From Mesorhizobium sp. WSM2240 (GTDB lineage: Bacteria > Pseudomonadota > Alphaproteobacteria > Rhizobiales > Rhizobiaceae): a DNA stretch of 64,000 bases. The notes below the pieces were generated by a model. The model did no database searches. It was not told where the DNA came from and worked only from the letters and a program-made list of their open reading frames with translations. The translations under genes were made by a program, and so were the position numbers. The DNA lies in NCBI RefSeq assembly GCF_040438645.1, contig NZ_CP159256.1, positions 496,001 to 560,000 of the forward strand, read 5' to 3'. Shown here piece by piece: positions 8,984-18,078 of this stretch (within the stretch, counting starts at the first letter, position 1; every line of letters starts with the position of its first letter).

Positions 8984-9562
8984 ATGATGCCAAGGACTTC
9001 AACACGAGCAATTCTCGTGCCAAAGCTATTACGCCAGCGCGCGCTCGTTTGCATGACCACCGCAATGGTTACGATAACCGCTATCGTCCTGTGTTCTATC
9101 CTTCGGGCGGGCGCCCAAGATCGTGTCGCGGCAGGGAAGGTTCAGCGCATCGGTCACGGTGCTGCGAGCTCTTCAAACATGGCTGCCCTTTACGCCGCCA
9201 GGCCGGCTATCCTTGTCAAATACGTGGCGGCGATGAGAAGATATCAGGCCGCAGCGGCTCGTAGTGATGTATCCGGGCCGGCCACGACGCTGGAGATGAG
9301 TGCAGAGCCGCCCCGAAACGAGCCCTGGACCTGGATAGCTGCGTCAGGCGATTCTGTGCGACGCGTCGAGGCCAGCATGTTCAAACTGTCGACCGGCAGC
9401 TATCTCGGCAACTGGTTTTTTGACATCGAGTGCCTTGTTGTGGACTGGCCCACATTTCTTTGCAGTGACGACAGAAAGCGGAAAATGTCGGCGCCCGACC
9501 CCGAAACAGTTATTTTCGACGGCATCGAATATAAGCGCCCTTATGCCAGCAGTCATCCGTGA
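8984..9562 (+). CDS. Hypothetical membrane-anchored or exported protein
   Basis: The 192-residue product starts MMPRTSTRAILVPKLL. One hydrophobic segment lies at about residues 22-42 (MTTAMVTITAIVLCSILRAG), followed by AQD, which could be a signal-peptidase site or a single anchor. The rest is soluble, with a hydrophobic C-terminal block (YLGNWFFDIECLVVDWPTF) and KRKMSAPDPETVIFDGIEY. I recognise no family. The start was placed at ATG 8984, because the upstream extension adds an unlikely basic leader before the membrane segment. It lies between the repeat protein and a glycoside-hydrolase remnant, on the same strand as both. Coding use looks normal for the region. Confidence 0.45.
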   Translation: MMPRTSTRAILVPKLLRQRALVCMTTAMVTITAIVLCSILRAGAQDRVAAGKVQRIGHGAASSSNMAALYAARPAILVKYVAAMRRYQAAAARSDVSGPATTLEMSAEPPRNEPWTWIAASGDSVRRVEASMFKLSTGSYLGNWFFDIECLVVDWPTFLCSDDRKRKMSAPDPETVIFDGIEYKRPYASSHP

Positions 9563-9765
9563 TGATGCAGAAGCTCGACATCTAACGTCCGGGGTCCCTC
9601 CGGTTCAGCTGCAAGTGTTCTCGATACCTCAAAGCCCAATTCGATGCGGCCGGAATGCCGTCGCCCCTGGCGCAGGTGCCGCCGCTCACAATATCGGCAA
9701 ATTGCCCCGCCCGTGGGAGGCCGTAACTATTGCCCGCTTGAATGGGCGAAAAAGGATCGGCTGTC

Positions 9766-10139
9766 ATGTCAATCCGCGTATCAACCACAGTGGCTTGCGT
9801 TCTCGCCGCAATCACCGTGGCTGCCGACGCAGACTTCCGTTGGGGCATCAACGGGCATCCGATAACGGCCTATCCAGGCGTGCGAATAGAAGTGAGCTCG
9901 ATCTCATCGAGGATCTTGGCGTGAAGTCCTACCGCCTGGATATTTCGAGCGAAGACAACGCCGATGATTTGGCCGCCCTTATCACCGCAGCAAAAAAACT
10001 CGGCATAGATGCTGCCCGTCATCACCCCTCAATGAAGAGGACAATGCCAGGATCAGCCGTTCCGCTCACCAACGAGTCACTGACGATGCTTGCCAAAGCA
10101 CAACTCCTGACGCGGGTCACCACCGCATCAGCTCCATAA
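9766..10139 (+). pseudogene. N-terminal remnant of a TIM-barrel glycoside-hydrolase-like protein
   Basis: ATG 9766 starts a signal peptide (VSTTVACVLAAITVAADA) followed by FRWGINGHPITAYPGV. After a one-base shift near 9890 another frame reads ELDLIEDLGVKSYRLDIS and ADDLAALITAAKKLGI. Further shifts near 10008-10030 are needed to recover LPVITP and NEEDNARIS. The order of strand, helix and strand is that of the first beta-alpha units of secreted clan-A-like glycoside hydrolases seen in rhizobial polysaccharide loci. The catalytic part is gone. It was probably a polysaccharide-trimming enzyme. Confidence 0.5.
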
Positions 10140-10348
10140 GGCGCATTTCTCGACAGAACGAAGGTGGATCGCGCAGGCAGACAACCAAAAGTACAGTGCC
10201 GATCTGCGACGATAAGTTCCTGTGGTCAACGGAAGGCGCCGCTTCCATTTGCAAAAACCTATGCTAGGTTCAACGTGTGCTAGGACAAAGTGGGCGCAAC
10301 ACTGGGCGGTGTTAAGGTGTTCCTGCACTTTCTGAGGGGGGTGCCTGC
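10140..10348. other. Short gap with strong ribosome-binding site at its end
   Basis: No gene is seen. The sequence ends in GAGGGGGG about 6 bases before ATG 10349, a strong Shine-Dalgarno-type run that supports the following small gene. Confidence 0.4.
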
Positions 10349-10588
10349 ATGTCTGGTCTGATTGGGCTGAGCGTCATTGGACCAAAAGAATTCAGAAAAA
10401 TGCTGGAAATTTACGAGCGAGCTTGCCAGGTGAAGGCGAAGCTGCCCGAAACCCATATTGCAAGCATTGCGGCCAACAGGTTGATCGCTGCCTTCCACGA
10501 TGATGCTGAGGATGATGCTGAGCCAGGTGTGGCCGAGCATCTCTTCCAGAAATGGTTGGTCCAGGCTGCGCCGCAAGGCAACGCTTGA
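10349..10588 (+). CDS. Small hypothetical protein
   Basis: The 79-residue acidic product (MSGLIGLSVIGPKEFRKMLE) is predicted to be mainly helical, with an Asp/Glu-rich run (FHDDAEDDAEPG). No signal peptide or membrane segment is seen. The strong upstream GAGGGGGG run and reasonable composition make it likely to be expressed. No family is recognised. It is isolated, with about 200 bases before it and 700 after it that lack genes. Confidence 0.5.
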   Translation: MSGLIGLSVIGPKEFRKMLEIYERACQVKAKLPETHIASIAANRLIAAFHDDAEDDAEPGVAEHLFQKWLVQAAPQGNA

Positions 10589-11291
10589 TAGACAACAGGC
10601 TGACCTGGCGTCCGCTCATGGCGTTGGCCTGTCGGGATAAACGGCGGCCTTGGCGTGTGGTCCAAGATCCTCGCGACTGATCGGCGTTTCGAGCCTGATC
10701 CCATTGCTTCGGCATGGGCCGGACACGATCGACGGATCCGCAACGCCGTGACTTTCCCTTTGCCACTTGAATGATCGAACCGTCGTGGCCATTAGCTGGT
10801 TTATGAGAGAAGAAATGACGGCCGCGCCAGAGCGTCCTGGCTGTTTGCCCCGCCGCGCCGCAACGCTCAAGAACAGTGTCGGAGAGCTTATGGAGGAGTT
10901 GCTCGAGAGTCCCTTTGGGCGACAACTGAGCCGACCGCGATAGGGGAGCCGCTAGGCGGGTGGGGGCACGGCCCCCCTATCCTGCCCCTCAAGTGCGGAC
11001 AGGCCGCATGAGCAATTTTCACGCGCGCGCAGTTATGATCGACCTGTCCCCAATCTCCCGTCAACGAACTTTTGGACGTAGAATCCGCTCCCGCGGCAGA
11101 AGGGAAATGCGTCATAGTTTGCCAAAATGGATGAGGAGCGAGACAAAATATCCAGAACCTGAAAATTAAGCTAAGCTCATGGTATGATCTCTCCGTCAAA
11201 GGCAGTACTCGGAACATGGGGTGAGTTAACTGGTTTTTCAAAATAATCTATCGTAAGTTGTGCTTCAGGTGGGACGAATTACAGCTTTTCC
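10589..11291. other. 700-base gap upstream of the Crp/Fnr-type gene
   Basis: A 46-codon plus-strand frame at 10804-10944 (MREEMTAAPERPGCLPRRAA, then SVGELMEELLESPFGRQLS) reads like the end of a real protein but has no recognisable parent. It could be the tail of a lost gene. The last 120 bases (from about 11170) are AT-richer and should hold the promoter of the Crp/Fnr-type gene. Confidence 0.35.
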
Positions 11292-12008
11292 ATGAACGAT
11301 CAAACACTGCTTCAATTCATAAAAGCGCATCCTATTGGCGCGTCTTTGACACGGGACGAAAGCGAGCCCTACGCATTTTTGAAGATCGTTGCAAAGGACT
11401 ATAAGGCGCATTCGGTAATTAGCCGCCAGGGTGAAGTCGACAACAGGATCTTCATCGTTCAATCGGGCTGGGCGTGCCTGCAGCGCGGCCTGCAGAATGG
11501 CGACCGCCAGATAATTGATACGCCCCTCAGGGGTGACGTGATAGGGGTAAGAGCCGTCGACGGCCCCAACATCTCCACCCTGTCGGCAATATCGGATGTG
11601 TCAATGTTTGAGGTGCCGAGGCGCGCCTTCGCCAGTGCGACGCTCCTTCACCGCCCGTTGGGCAACATGCTGACACGCGCGATCGCGCGCCAGAACTCGA
11701 TCCTGACGGAGCATCTGATGAACGCCGGACGGCGCAATGCCATGAGCCGGACCGCTCACTTTCTCCTCGAGCTCGAGGAGAGGCTCTCCGCCTATGGCCT
11801 CGCATCGGGCAACCGGTATGAATGCCCTCTCACTCAGCAGGAACTTGCAGACATCCTCGGTCTAACGACCGTACACGTAAACCGGACGCTCGGAGAGTTG
11901 CGAAAATCGGACATGGTTTCTTTCAAAGCCGGCTTTGTTGAGGTGCTCAGCAGAAAAAAACTTGTGGCGCTTGCTGGTTTCGACAAGGAATACCTCCGGT
12001 TGATGTAG
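11292..12008 (+). CDS. Crp/Fnr-family transcriptional regulator
   Basis: The 238-residue product has an N-terminal cyclic-nucleotide-binding-type beta-barrel (about residues 20-125; HSVISRQGEVDNRIFIVQSG, then LRGDVIGV), a dimerisation helix, and a C-terminal Crp-type winged helix (PF13545). The latter includes CPLTQQELADILGLTTVHVN and RTLGELRK, the recognition helix. There is no Fnr-type four-Cys cluster, so it is not an oxygen-sensing Fnr. The effector is unknown. It lies upstream of a LuxR-type regulator, and with the MarR gene at 16053 forms a set of three regulators before the exopolysaccharide genes. Control of that locus is likely but inferred. Confidence 0.88.
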   Translation: MNDQTLLQFIKAHPIGASLTRDESEPYAFLKIVAKDYKAHSVISRQGEVDNRIFIVQSGWACLQRGLQNGDRQIIDTPLRGDVIGVRAVDGPNISTLSAISDVSMFEVPRRAFASATLLHRPLGNMLTRAIARQNSILTEHLMNAGRRNAMSRTAHFLLELEERLSAYGLASGNRYECPLTQQELADILGLTTVHVNRTLGELRKSDMVSFKAGFVEVLSRKKLVALAGFDKEYLRLM

Positions 12009-12308
12009 TTTCGCCATGGATGGAGCCCATTCGCTGCCGCTGGCGTAAGACAACTGTACGTTTCTGACCGCGGAATTTCTTTTTTTTTAAAATTAACCTA
12101 TGTTAACGAAAATGCGCCGTTTTTACATACTCTAAGTCTTGGTTCTCGTCCTGCGGGAGCGAAGAGCCAAATAGAAACTACCGCTGGGGCGGAAGTTGCC
12201 CAAAGCGCTCGCATACGGGTGGGGAATACAACTTCTCTCTAAGCTTTTTTGTAAGGGGCTCTTGATGGTCGCCTGGTGGCGATCTGCGTGGAAAGGGTGG
12301 GTATTTGT
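12009..12308 (+). promoter_or_regulatory. AT-rich promoter region of the LuxR-type regulator
   Basis: This 300-base gap contains a very AT-rich island around 12078-12130 (TTTTTTTTTAAAATTAACC, then GTTAACGAAAATG), in strong contrast to the flanks. A promoter or an H-NS-like/MucR-type silencer target could sit here. AAAGGGTGGG is found 8 bases before ATG 12309. Confidence 0.4.
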
Positions 12309-13091
12309 ATGACTTCCATTACAGGACTACACGACTCCAGTTCACAACAGGGGCATGCAAGGGACGGTGCTAACCTCACACGGTCCGGTTCGCCGGTCGG
12401 TCCTGGACCCGGCGCATGGGCCGAGACCCTACTCATCATCGACAGCCGGGCTCTGGACCGGGAATGCCTCGCGAAGGCGCTGATCGATCACAACCTTGGT
12501 ATGGATGTAAGCGCGATGAGCTCGGTTGAGCAGTGGCGCGCCAAGAAAGCCTCTCATGCGCCCTTGGGCGCGGTCCTTTTCAATCTCGGTGGCCGTAAGG
12601 TCACCGATGCCGGCATCTCGGACGAAATTTCGCGAATTGCCGCCGAGTTCCGGTCGGTGCCGGTTGTCATCCTTGCCGATACGGACGACCTGGGACAGAT
12701 TTTGAAGGCGCTGGAATGCGGCGCGCGCGGCTACATCCCGACTTCGGTCGGGATCGACGTCTGTGTGGAAGCAATTGGCCTTGCAGTAGCTGGAGGTATT
12801 TTCGTTCCGGCGAGCAGTGTCCTTGCCATGCGGCACCTGCTCGATGCCAGCGGACGCGAGGCGCCGCCGCTCACCGGAATGTTCACAATCCGGCAGGCGG
12901 AAGTGGCTCAGGCGCTAAGGCGGGGCAAAGCCAACAAGATCATCGCCTATGAGCTGAACCTGCGGGAAAGCACGGTTAAGGTCCACATCCGCAACATCAT
13001 GAAAAAGCTGAAAGCGACGAACCGGACCGAAGTCGCCTACAAAATCAACGATCTTTTCCCGCCGGAGGTGAATTCTTCGTCTGCGGCCTGA
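12309..13091 (+). CDS. LuxR/NarL-type regulator with atypical receiver domain
   Basis: The 260-residue product has a receiver-like domain (about residues 40-160; TLLIIDSRALDREC, ECGARGYIPTS) and a C-terminal LuxR helix-turn-helix (about 190-245; RQAEVAQALRRGKANKIIAY, then STVKVHIRNIMKKLKATNR). At the phospho-acceptor position, the end of beta-3, the sequence is AVLFNLGGR, so Asn92 replaces Asp. Phosphorylation is therefore unlikely, and control must be by another signal or by level. I chose ATG 12309 for its AAAGGGTGGG ribosome site; GTG 12276 is the longer alternative. Similar pseudo-receiver LuxR proteins are found near rhizobial exopolysaccharide genes. A hairpin follows the stop. Confidence 0.85.
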   Translation: MTSITGLHDSSSQQGHARDGANLTRSGSPVGPGPGAWAETLLIIDSRALDRECLAKALIDHNLGMDVSAMSSVEQWRAKKASHAPLGAVLFNLGGRKVTDAGISDEISRIAAEFRSVPVVILADTDDLGQILKALECGARGYIPTSVGIDVCVEAIGLAVAGGIFVPASSVLAMRHLLDASGREAPPLTGMFTIRQAEVAQALRRGKANKIIAYELNLRESTVKVHIRNIMKKLKATNRTEVAYKINDLFPPEVNSSSAA

Positions 13092-13109
13092 TCGCCAACA
13101 ACAATTTCG

Positions 13110-13142
13110 CATCCGCCGTCGGGAGATTTTTGACGGCGGATG
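13110..13142 (+). terminator. Perfect 11-bp hairpin after the LuxR-type gene
   Basis: CATCCGCCGTC (13110-13120) pairs perfectly with GACGGCGGATG (13132-13142) around an 11-base loop ending in five T. It lies 18 bases after the stop codon, which fits transcription termination. A T-run after the second arm is missing, so it may act with Rho or protect an RNA end. Confidence 0.55.
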
Positions 13143-14587
13143 AATGGGCGCACGATCGCCGGGCAGCGCTTCGTCAATGCGCCTGTTGAGTCTGCGGTGG
13201 TCACGCTTTCGCGTTCACAACGAAGAGATAAGGATGGCCCGCTTGCAGGCCGCCCATGTGCATCGGGCGGGCGGCTGGTGCGTATCCTCGATGGCAAAGT
13301 GTTGTCACAGCATCGGCTGCGAGCTGCGATAATGGGCGGCTCGCGCCGGGCGACGCTTCGACGCCTTGCGAGGGCGCGCCTGCGTGGTGACTATGGGCTG
13401 CTTAACATGATCCGCGATCGAAGGCTCGCCGGGGAGAATTTCCCGCCCATCCCGGCGAGCCTCACGCCCATGACCAGCAAGGGCGATTACCGGCGCTGGC
13501 CGCGCCGGCTGTTCTGGCCATGCAAGTCGCATGCCTTTCATCATGGCGCCGGTAATAGGGTTGTGGATATTTGTATCGCTAACGGGACTTTTCTTGAGCT
13601 GAACGAAAGACCGGCTGCCGAGGTTGTTGTTCCGGCAATTCCGCTCATCGTCAACTCACTTGAACACCGGCCCACCTGCTGGACCGACTTTTCGGGGCAA
13701 AGCCAAATACCGCCGTGTCGGCGGCCTCCAGCGGCATAACAGCCGTCAGGCCTGGCCGGATGACTGCAGCAATCTCTCTCGCCACCGTTCCAGGAATCCG
13801 AACTGAATTGACCGGACCAGGTGGCCAAAACCCTATCCGGCGCACGACGAACCGACCCCGCCGTAGGTCGACCACGCAGGGCCAGTCTTAGTCATGGATC
13901 GACATAAGTCCTTTGAGCGAGGCGGCGTTGAACTTATTTGGAGCGCGAATTGCAGGCCTGAATGTGTAAACTCGAGGGCGCGGGTCGATCCCGATGTGGT
14001 CACTCACCCAGATCGCCGCGAGGTCAATCTACTGACCTGGAAGGTCTTTCGCGACGATTGGGTGCTGGAAATACGAAATCCCAAAATAGGATGGCGGCCC
14101 TCGCCAAGCAAATGCCTACGTTCCGCTCACCGCCGACATACTCGACCTCCTTCACATACATTTCGGTACGCAGCGCTTCAAGGACTGGTTCGACCGCGAG
14201 ACCTTCCGGGGCCTTGCCAGACTGCGCGAAATGAAGTGCCGCGCGCCCGAACCGCACGCCGAGGCGTTCGTGCTCAGAAAAGGCCCGGCTTTCCTTAGCC
14301 GGATGAAAGCAGACACAACAGGTGGCGGCCCTTTCGCAGCTGCGGGAGAAGCTCAACCGAATGATGAGATATATACCGTAACCCATGAAAATAAAACATT
14401 TTCGACGGCAAAAAGATCCACTGTGTAGCCTGTACGTCCTGAATAGCTAAGGCAGGATGTTGATCTGTCGGAATGATCCGGGTATCAAGTTTTCGTTACT
14501 GCTCTCGTGCATCAAATTTTCCGGATTCTGAATGCCATTCACTTTTGCCAATTGGTGCTTTGCAACCGATTTTGGACGGGCTTGATA
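13143..14587. other. 1.4-kb stretch without an intact gene
   Basis: No complete gene can be defended. At about 14090-14430 a plus-strand frame without a good start reads AYVPLTADILDLLHIHFG, FKDWFDRETFRGLARLREM and HAEAFVLRKGPAFLSRM, which has the texture of a real protein end. The frame before it (around 14020-14090, NLLTWKVFRDDWVLEIRN) is displaced by one base, suggesting a frameshifted remnant. I do not recognise the parent family. A 199-codon frame from 13140 is Arg-rich with no ribosome site and is not called. Confidence 0.4.
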
Positions 14588-14872
14588 ATGGACGATGTGA
14601 CGCTAGGCCATGACTTTTCACTCACCGATATCCGCGTCGCGACTGTGGAAGGCGGCGAAGCTGGGGTTCTCGTCTTGAAATCGAACCTGCTCGTAGCGGT
14701 GCTTACTCAAATCGATGAGGAAACATACGCCACGAAAGGGAAGTGGTTTCTCGAGACGGGTTTTGGCCCGCTGAGCGGGCAACACAGGAACTTTAACTCC
14801 CTTGAGGAGGCGGTAGCCTGGATTGGACAAGACGGGGACCTCCCGACGGCGCGCTCGACGGTGGACAGGTAG
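14588..14872 (+). CDS. Small hypothetical protein
   Basis: The 94-residue product begins MDDVTLGHDFSLTDIRVATV and has alternating strands (AGVLVLKSNLLVAVLTQID) and an amphipathic end (FNSLEEAVAWIGQ). No signal peptide or family is recognised. ATG 14588 is preferred over an upstream start at 14507, which adds a hydrophobic leader with poor initiation context. Surrounding DNA has no other genes, so expression is uncertain. Confidence 0.45.
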   Translation: MDDVTLGHDFSLTDIRVATVEGGEAGVLVLKSNLLVAVLTQIDEETYATKGKWFLETGFGPLSGQHRNFNSLEEAVAWIGQDGDLPTARSTVDR

Positions 14873-15646
14873 GACCGCAAATCAAACGCCGACCTTTGTT
14901 CGCGATGACGGCTCCGGCTGCGAATTGCAGCAATGGAATGTTGCAGGTGATTTGCCGAACGCGGCCTCTGCCAATCGTCCGCCAGTTCCTTGCGCCAGTA
15001 TCTCGCCGACGGCCGGAAGGCGATCAGCCCTTGGGCACTGACCTTCCGACACTCACCTGCCCTCAGGTGGGCGCACGGTTGATACTGCTCCGCTGCAGTT
15101 TTCCAATCCGGAACGGCGGTTTTGCGTTTTGATTTTGCAGCGCTTCCACGGAGATCCGCTTTTCACAACGGCTCCCGCATTGTCAAAGGATAGGTGCGGC
15201 AGGAGGCTTCTGAAGCCGCACAGGTCGCTGGACGGCAGCAATAGCGCGTTCAGCCGAAAACATGTTCCTCGGTTCCCCGTGCTTTGGCGCCTTTTTAGGC
15301 AGAGTTTTCGAATCTCAGTTTCTTAGATCGGTTGGATTTGTGGAATCCTTGAGCAGACGAGCGCCATTCTCCTGAGGTCCGTCCGATCTCCACTCCTGCT
15401 CTGTCTGCTTTTTCGAACCTGCGGGACGACACAATCGCAGCCATTGTTTTCCCAGGTCGCCTCGCTTGCGCGGAACTCTTCGCCGAAATGTCAAAGTACC
15501 TAAGGCGAATGAACCTTCACGAAACTGGGTTACTCCAAATGTCGCACTGTCGCTGCGGCTGTCGCTCACGTAATTTTTAAACAGCCTCGCGAGCCTGCGG
15601 CGTTCGGACGCCGCGCCTTTCGAGCTTCCTGCCTGGGGAGAAGATC
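14873..15646. other. Gap without a recognisable gene
   Basis: About 770 bases with only short frames on both strands and no motif I can name. A GGGGAGAAG ribosome-binding run lies at its right end, before ATG 15647. Confidence 0.35.
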
Positions 15647-15781
15647 ATGTCGGCTCTGTTCATTAACTCGAAACTGGATGACGAGGAACTGCGTCGCAGG
15701 CTCTACAAAGGCGATATCTTTGTCTTTTCGGCCGCCGACAAGATGCTTAGATTCGGCGACCGTCTGGCGGTCGTGCGGTAG
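15647..15781 (+). pseudogene. N-terminal stub of a phytanoyl-CoA dioxygenase-like gene
   Basis: A 44-codon frame with a good ribosome site (GGGGAGAAGATC before the ATG) reads MSALFINSKLDDEELRRRLY then KGDIFVFS and stops at 15781. The wording resembles the start of PhyH-type non-haem iron oxygenases found in rhizobial surface-sugar loci. The remaining 200 or more residues expected are absent, so this is a truncated remnant. The family call rests on a short match from memory. Confidence 0.35.
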
Positions 15782-16052
15782 ATGGGCGCGTCATGACCTT
15801 GATGCACGAATGCGCGAATGGCGGTTACCTCCGGTGCGAAGCGACACGGAGGCGGACCGACCCGGTTCCTCATGCATCAGCGGCGCGGCCTGCACTCGTC
15901 GCGACGCTGCCAGTCCAATGACGCAGATTAGCTTCGGCCAGCCGCGATCATCTGCCAGGACAACGCAACTCAGGGCGCCAAACGACCTGGATGCAACCGT
16001 AAACGCCTTGCCACCGTGCTATACACGCGGTGCAAGCATATATGGCTGAATT

Positions 16053-16490
16053 ATGGCACTTTTTTCATCTAAAGCCACATTCGTCGAAGATCTTGTCAAG
16101 GTAGATCGTAAGCTTCGCTCGCTTTTCGAGGAACGCGCGAAAGCCTGCGGCCTAACACTCGCACACGCCCGATTGCTCATGCGTCTGGCCAAGCAAGATG
16201 GATTGACCCAGGCGCAACTCACCGAGGCCCTGGAGATTGAACAGGCGTCAATCGGTATATTGATCGATGCGCTGGTCAAGAAAGGCTTTGTCACCCGTCG
16301 CACCGTGGAAGGAAACCGGCGGGCCAAGGCAATCTATCTGACCGACCAGGCTCGTGAAGAGGCCGTGGCCATTCGCGAGTTCGCAACCGCGGTTCGCGAA
16401 CGGGTGCTCTACGACGTTGATGAAAAGGACCTGGTGACGACCATGCGCGTGCTGCGGGAAGTCGCCCGCAACCTTGGCGCGGCGGCTTGA
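16053..16490 (+). CDS. MarR-family transcriptional regulator
   Basis: The 145-residue product has the MarR winged-helix layout: dimerisation helices at both ends, recognition helix region QAQLTEALEIEQASIGILID, and a basic wing (KKGFVTRRTVEGNRRAKAIY) leading into LTDQAREE. No Cys near the dimer interface suggests that it does not work as an oxidant switch. MarR proteins usually repress neighbouring genes until a small ligand binds. The nearest targets are the glycosyltransferase genes downstream, and the gene opens the exopolysaccharide region. The region upstream (15782-16052) shows no gene and probably holds the promoter. Confidence 0.88.
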   Translation: MALFSSKATFVEDLVKVDRKLRSLFEERAKACGLTLAHARLLMRLAKQDGLTQAQLTEALEIEQASIGILIDALVKKGFVTRRTVEGNRRAKAIYLTDQAREEAVAIREFATAVRERVLYDVDEKDLVTTMRVLREVARNLGAAA

Positions 16491-16595
16491 CCAGCCGTCA
16501 GTGGTTTCCAGCTCGTGCGATCGCTGGTCGGCGTCTTTATCCAAACCGAACCATGTTCTGCAGATTGTACGGCGTTGGTGCGCTCGTTGACCGGA

Positions 16596-17864
16596 CTAGC
16601 CCGCGGACAGCTCCAGATCGACCTCCATCATCAGCTCAAGATATGTCTCGGCGATCGCGCGCCACGAGTAATTCGCCGCTCGCGCACGCCCGCTTTGCAC
16701 CAACCGGTTTCGCAGGTCTTTGTTGACGGTGATAAGCCGGACGATCTCGGCCCATGCGTAGAGATCGTCCGGATCGGCGTAAAGGGCTGCATCCCCGCAG
16801 ACTTCGGGAAGGCAGGGCGACGTTGAAGCCACAACCGGGCAACCACAAGCCATTGCCTCGATTGCGGGAAGGCCAAAACCTTCGATCCGAGACGGAAACA
16901 GAAAGCAAACGGCGCCCATGAGCGCCTTTTTAAAGTCGTCATCGCTGATGCGGCCTGGAAGCACAAGGTTGTCCGGTTTCGACGGCGCATACCGCCTCAC
17001 GGTCGCCTCGTCGACATCCCCCGGCATCCAAAGATCAAGTCCCATCTCCCCGAGCAACGAGGCCAGCCGCACCAAAAGACCGACGTTTTTATATGCCTGG
17101 TCGCGACGCCCAAGACAAAGCACATAGGGCCGCGCGGAATCGACTGAAATCTTTGATCTCATCGCATCCCATCTCAAGGCGTGATCGCTGCCGTTGTAGG
17201 TGACGACGATCTTCCCGGCAGTTGCGACCCCGAACTCGACGAGATGCCCGCGCGACAATTCCGAGACCGTCGTGATGCGGGCGGCGCGGCTGCCGAGCAA
17301 CGGAAGGATCAAGCGATGCGCCCAGCGAAAGCCTCTTGTATAGCTTTCGGGCATCAGCCTCGTGTGCATGTCGTGAATGCAGGCTATTTGCCGCCTGAGC
17401 AACACGGGGGCAAGATTGCAGAAGCTGACCAGCCCCCCTGGGACGTGCCGCGGCAATTGGGCCTGGACCCAGAATTGGGGAAGTCTCGGCCGGCGGAATT
17501 CGGGGACGACGCGAACCGGCAGGGCCTTGAGGCGAAGCGTCTCTGGGAGATGGCGAGGAGCGACGACGTCGAGGCGCAAATCACGGGCCAGAGGGTGGCC
17601 TTGCGCCACCAGCGCATCCAGCGCCAAGGTCACCTCACTGGCGTAGCGCGCGACCCCCGTCGGCCGCAGCCCGACGAAGTCGCCATTGAGGGTCCATCGC
17701 CGTTCCCGGGCTGCGGGGAGGACCGGCGCCCGCTCGGGCATATTTTGGGTTACCTCAGGACCGTCCAACAAAGCTGTCTGGAGCGGGTGCGCCAAAAGAA
17801 CGGGCGCGAACCCATTGATGGCTACCGGTTTTGCCGCCCCTCTCTCTGGCCCGACCTCGTCCAT
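16596..17864 (-). CDS. Glycosyltransferase family 4, exopolysaccharide locus
   Basis: The 422-residue GT-B protein has an N-terminal acceptor domain starting WTLNGDFVGLRPTGVARYAS, a hinge, and a GT4 nucleotide-sugar domain. The latter shows GKIVVTYNGSDHALRW, ARPYVLCLGRRDQAYKN and the ExFGLPxxE motif (SRIEGFGLPAIEAMACG). It transfers a sugar from an activated donor to the growing lipid-linked unit at the cytoplasmic face; donor and linkage cannot be read from sequence. ATG 17864 has GGAAAG upstream. ATG 17741 would start just before the conserved fold and is the alternative. It is divergent from, and clearly homologous to, the GT gene at 18079 (similar start and C-terminal half), so the pair looks like an old duplication. 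Confidence 0.85.
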   Translation of the reverse strand: MDEVGPERGAAKPVAINGFAPVLLAHPLQTALLDGPEVTQNMPERAPVLPAARERRWTLNGDFVGLRPTGVARYASEVTLALDALVAQGHPLARDLRLDVVAPRHLPETLRLKALPVRVVPEFRRPRLPQFWVQAQLPRHVPGGLVSFCNLAPVLLRRQIACIHDMHTRLMPESYTRGFRWAHRLILPLLGSRAARITTVSELSRGHLVEFGVATAGKIVVTYNGSDHALRWDAMRSKISVDSARPYVLCLGRRDQAYKNVGLLVRLASLLGEMGLDLWMPGDVDEATVRRYAPSKPDNLVLPGRISDDDFKKALMGAVCFLFPSRIEGFGLPAIEAMACGCPVVASTSPCLPEVCGDAALYADPDDLYAWAEIVRLITVNKDLRNRLVQSGRARAANYSWRAIAETYLELMMEVDLELSAG

Positions 17865-18078
17865 GCTTTCTGCTTTCCGTCAGCTCTAAGCTCCCGACAA
17901 AGATTAGCATCAGCGTCCAATGCGCGACCTTCAGACGTTTGAGGTAGCACCCTACCCTTTCTCGCCGTGCCGGATGATGCGCACGGCCAGTCCTGACCGA
18001 ATGGCCGTGATGACCATCAAGGCTTTCGCATTCACACTGAGCTTTGTGCAAATCACGCATTAACCTCGAGGGGCGGTC

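Noticed and set aside
9420..10139. A 239-codon single frame
   Set aside because: Its first part is an off-frame reading of the hypothetical membrane gene, and only its end shows family wording, which belongs to the frameshifted glycoside-hydrolase remnant starting at 9766.
13140..13739. A 199-codon frame after the LuxR-type gene
   Set aside because: It starts inside the terminator hairpin, is Arg-rich, has no ribosome site and no recognisable family.
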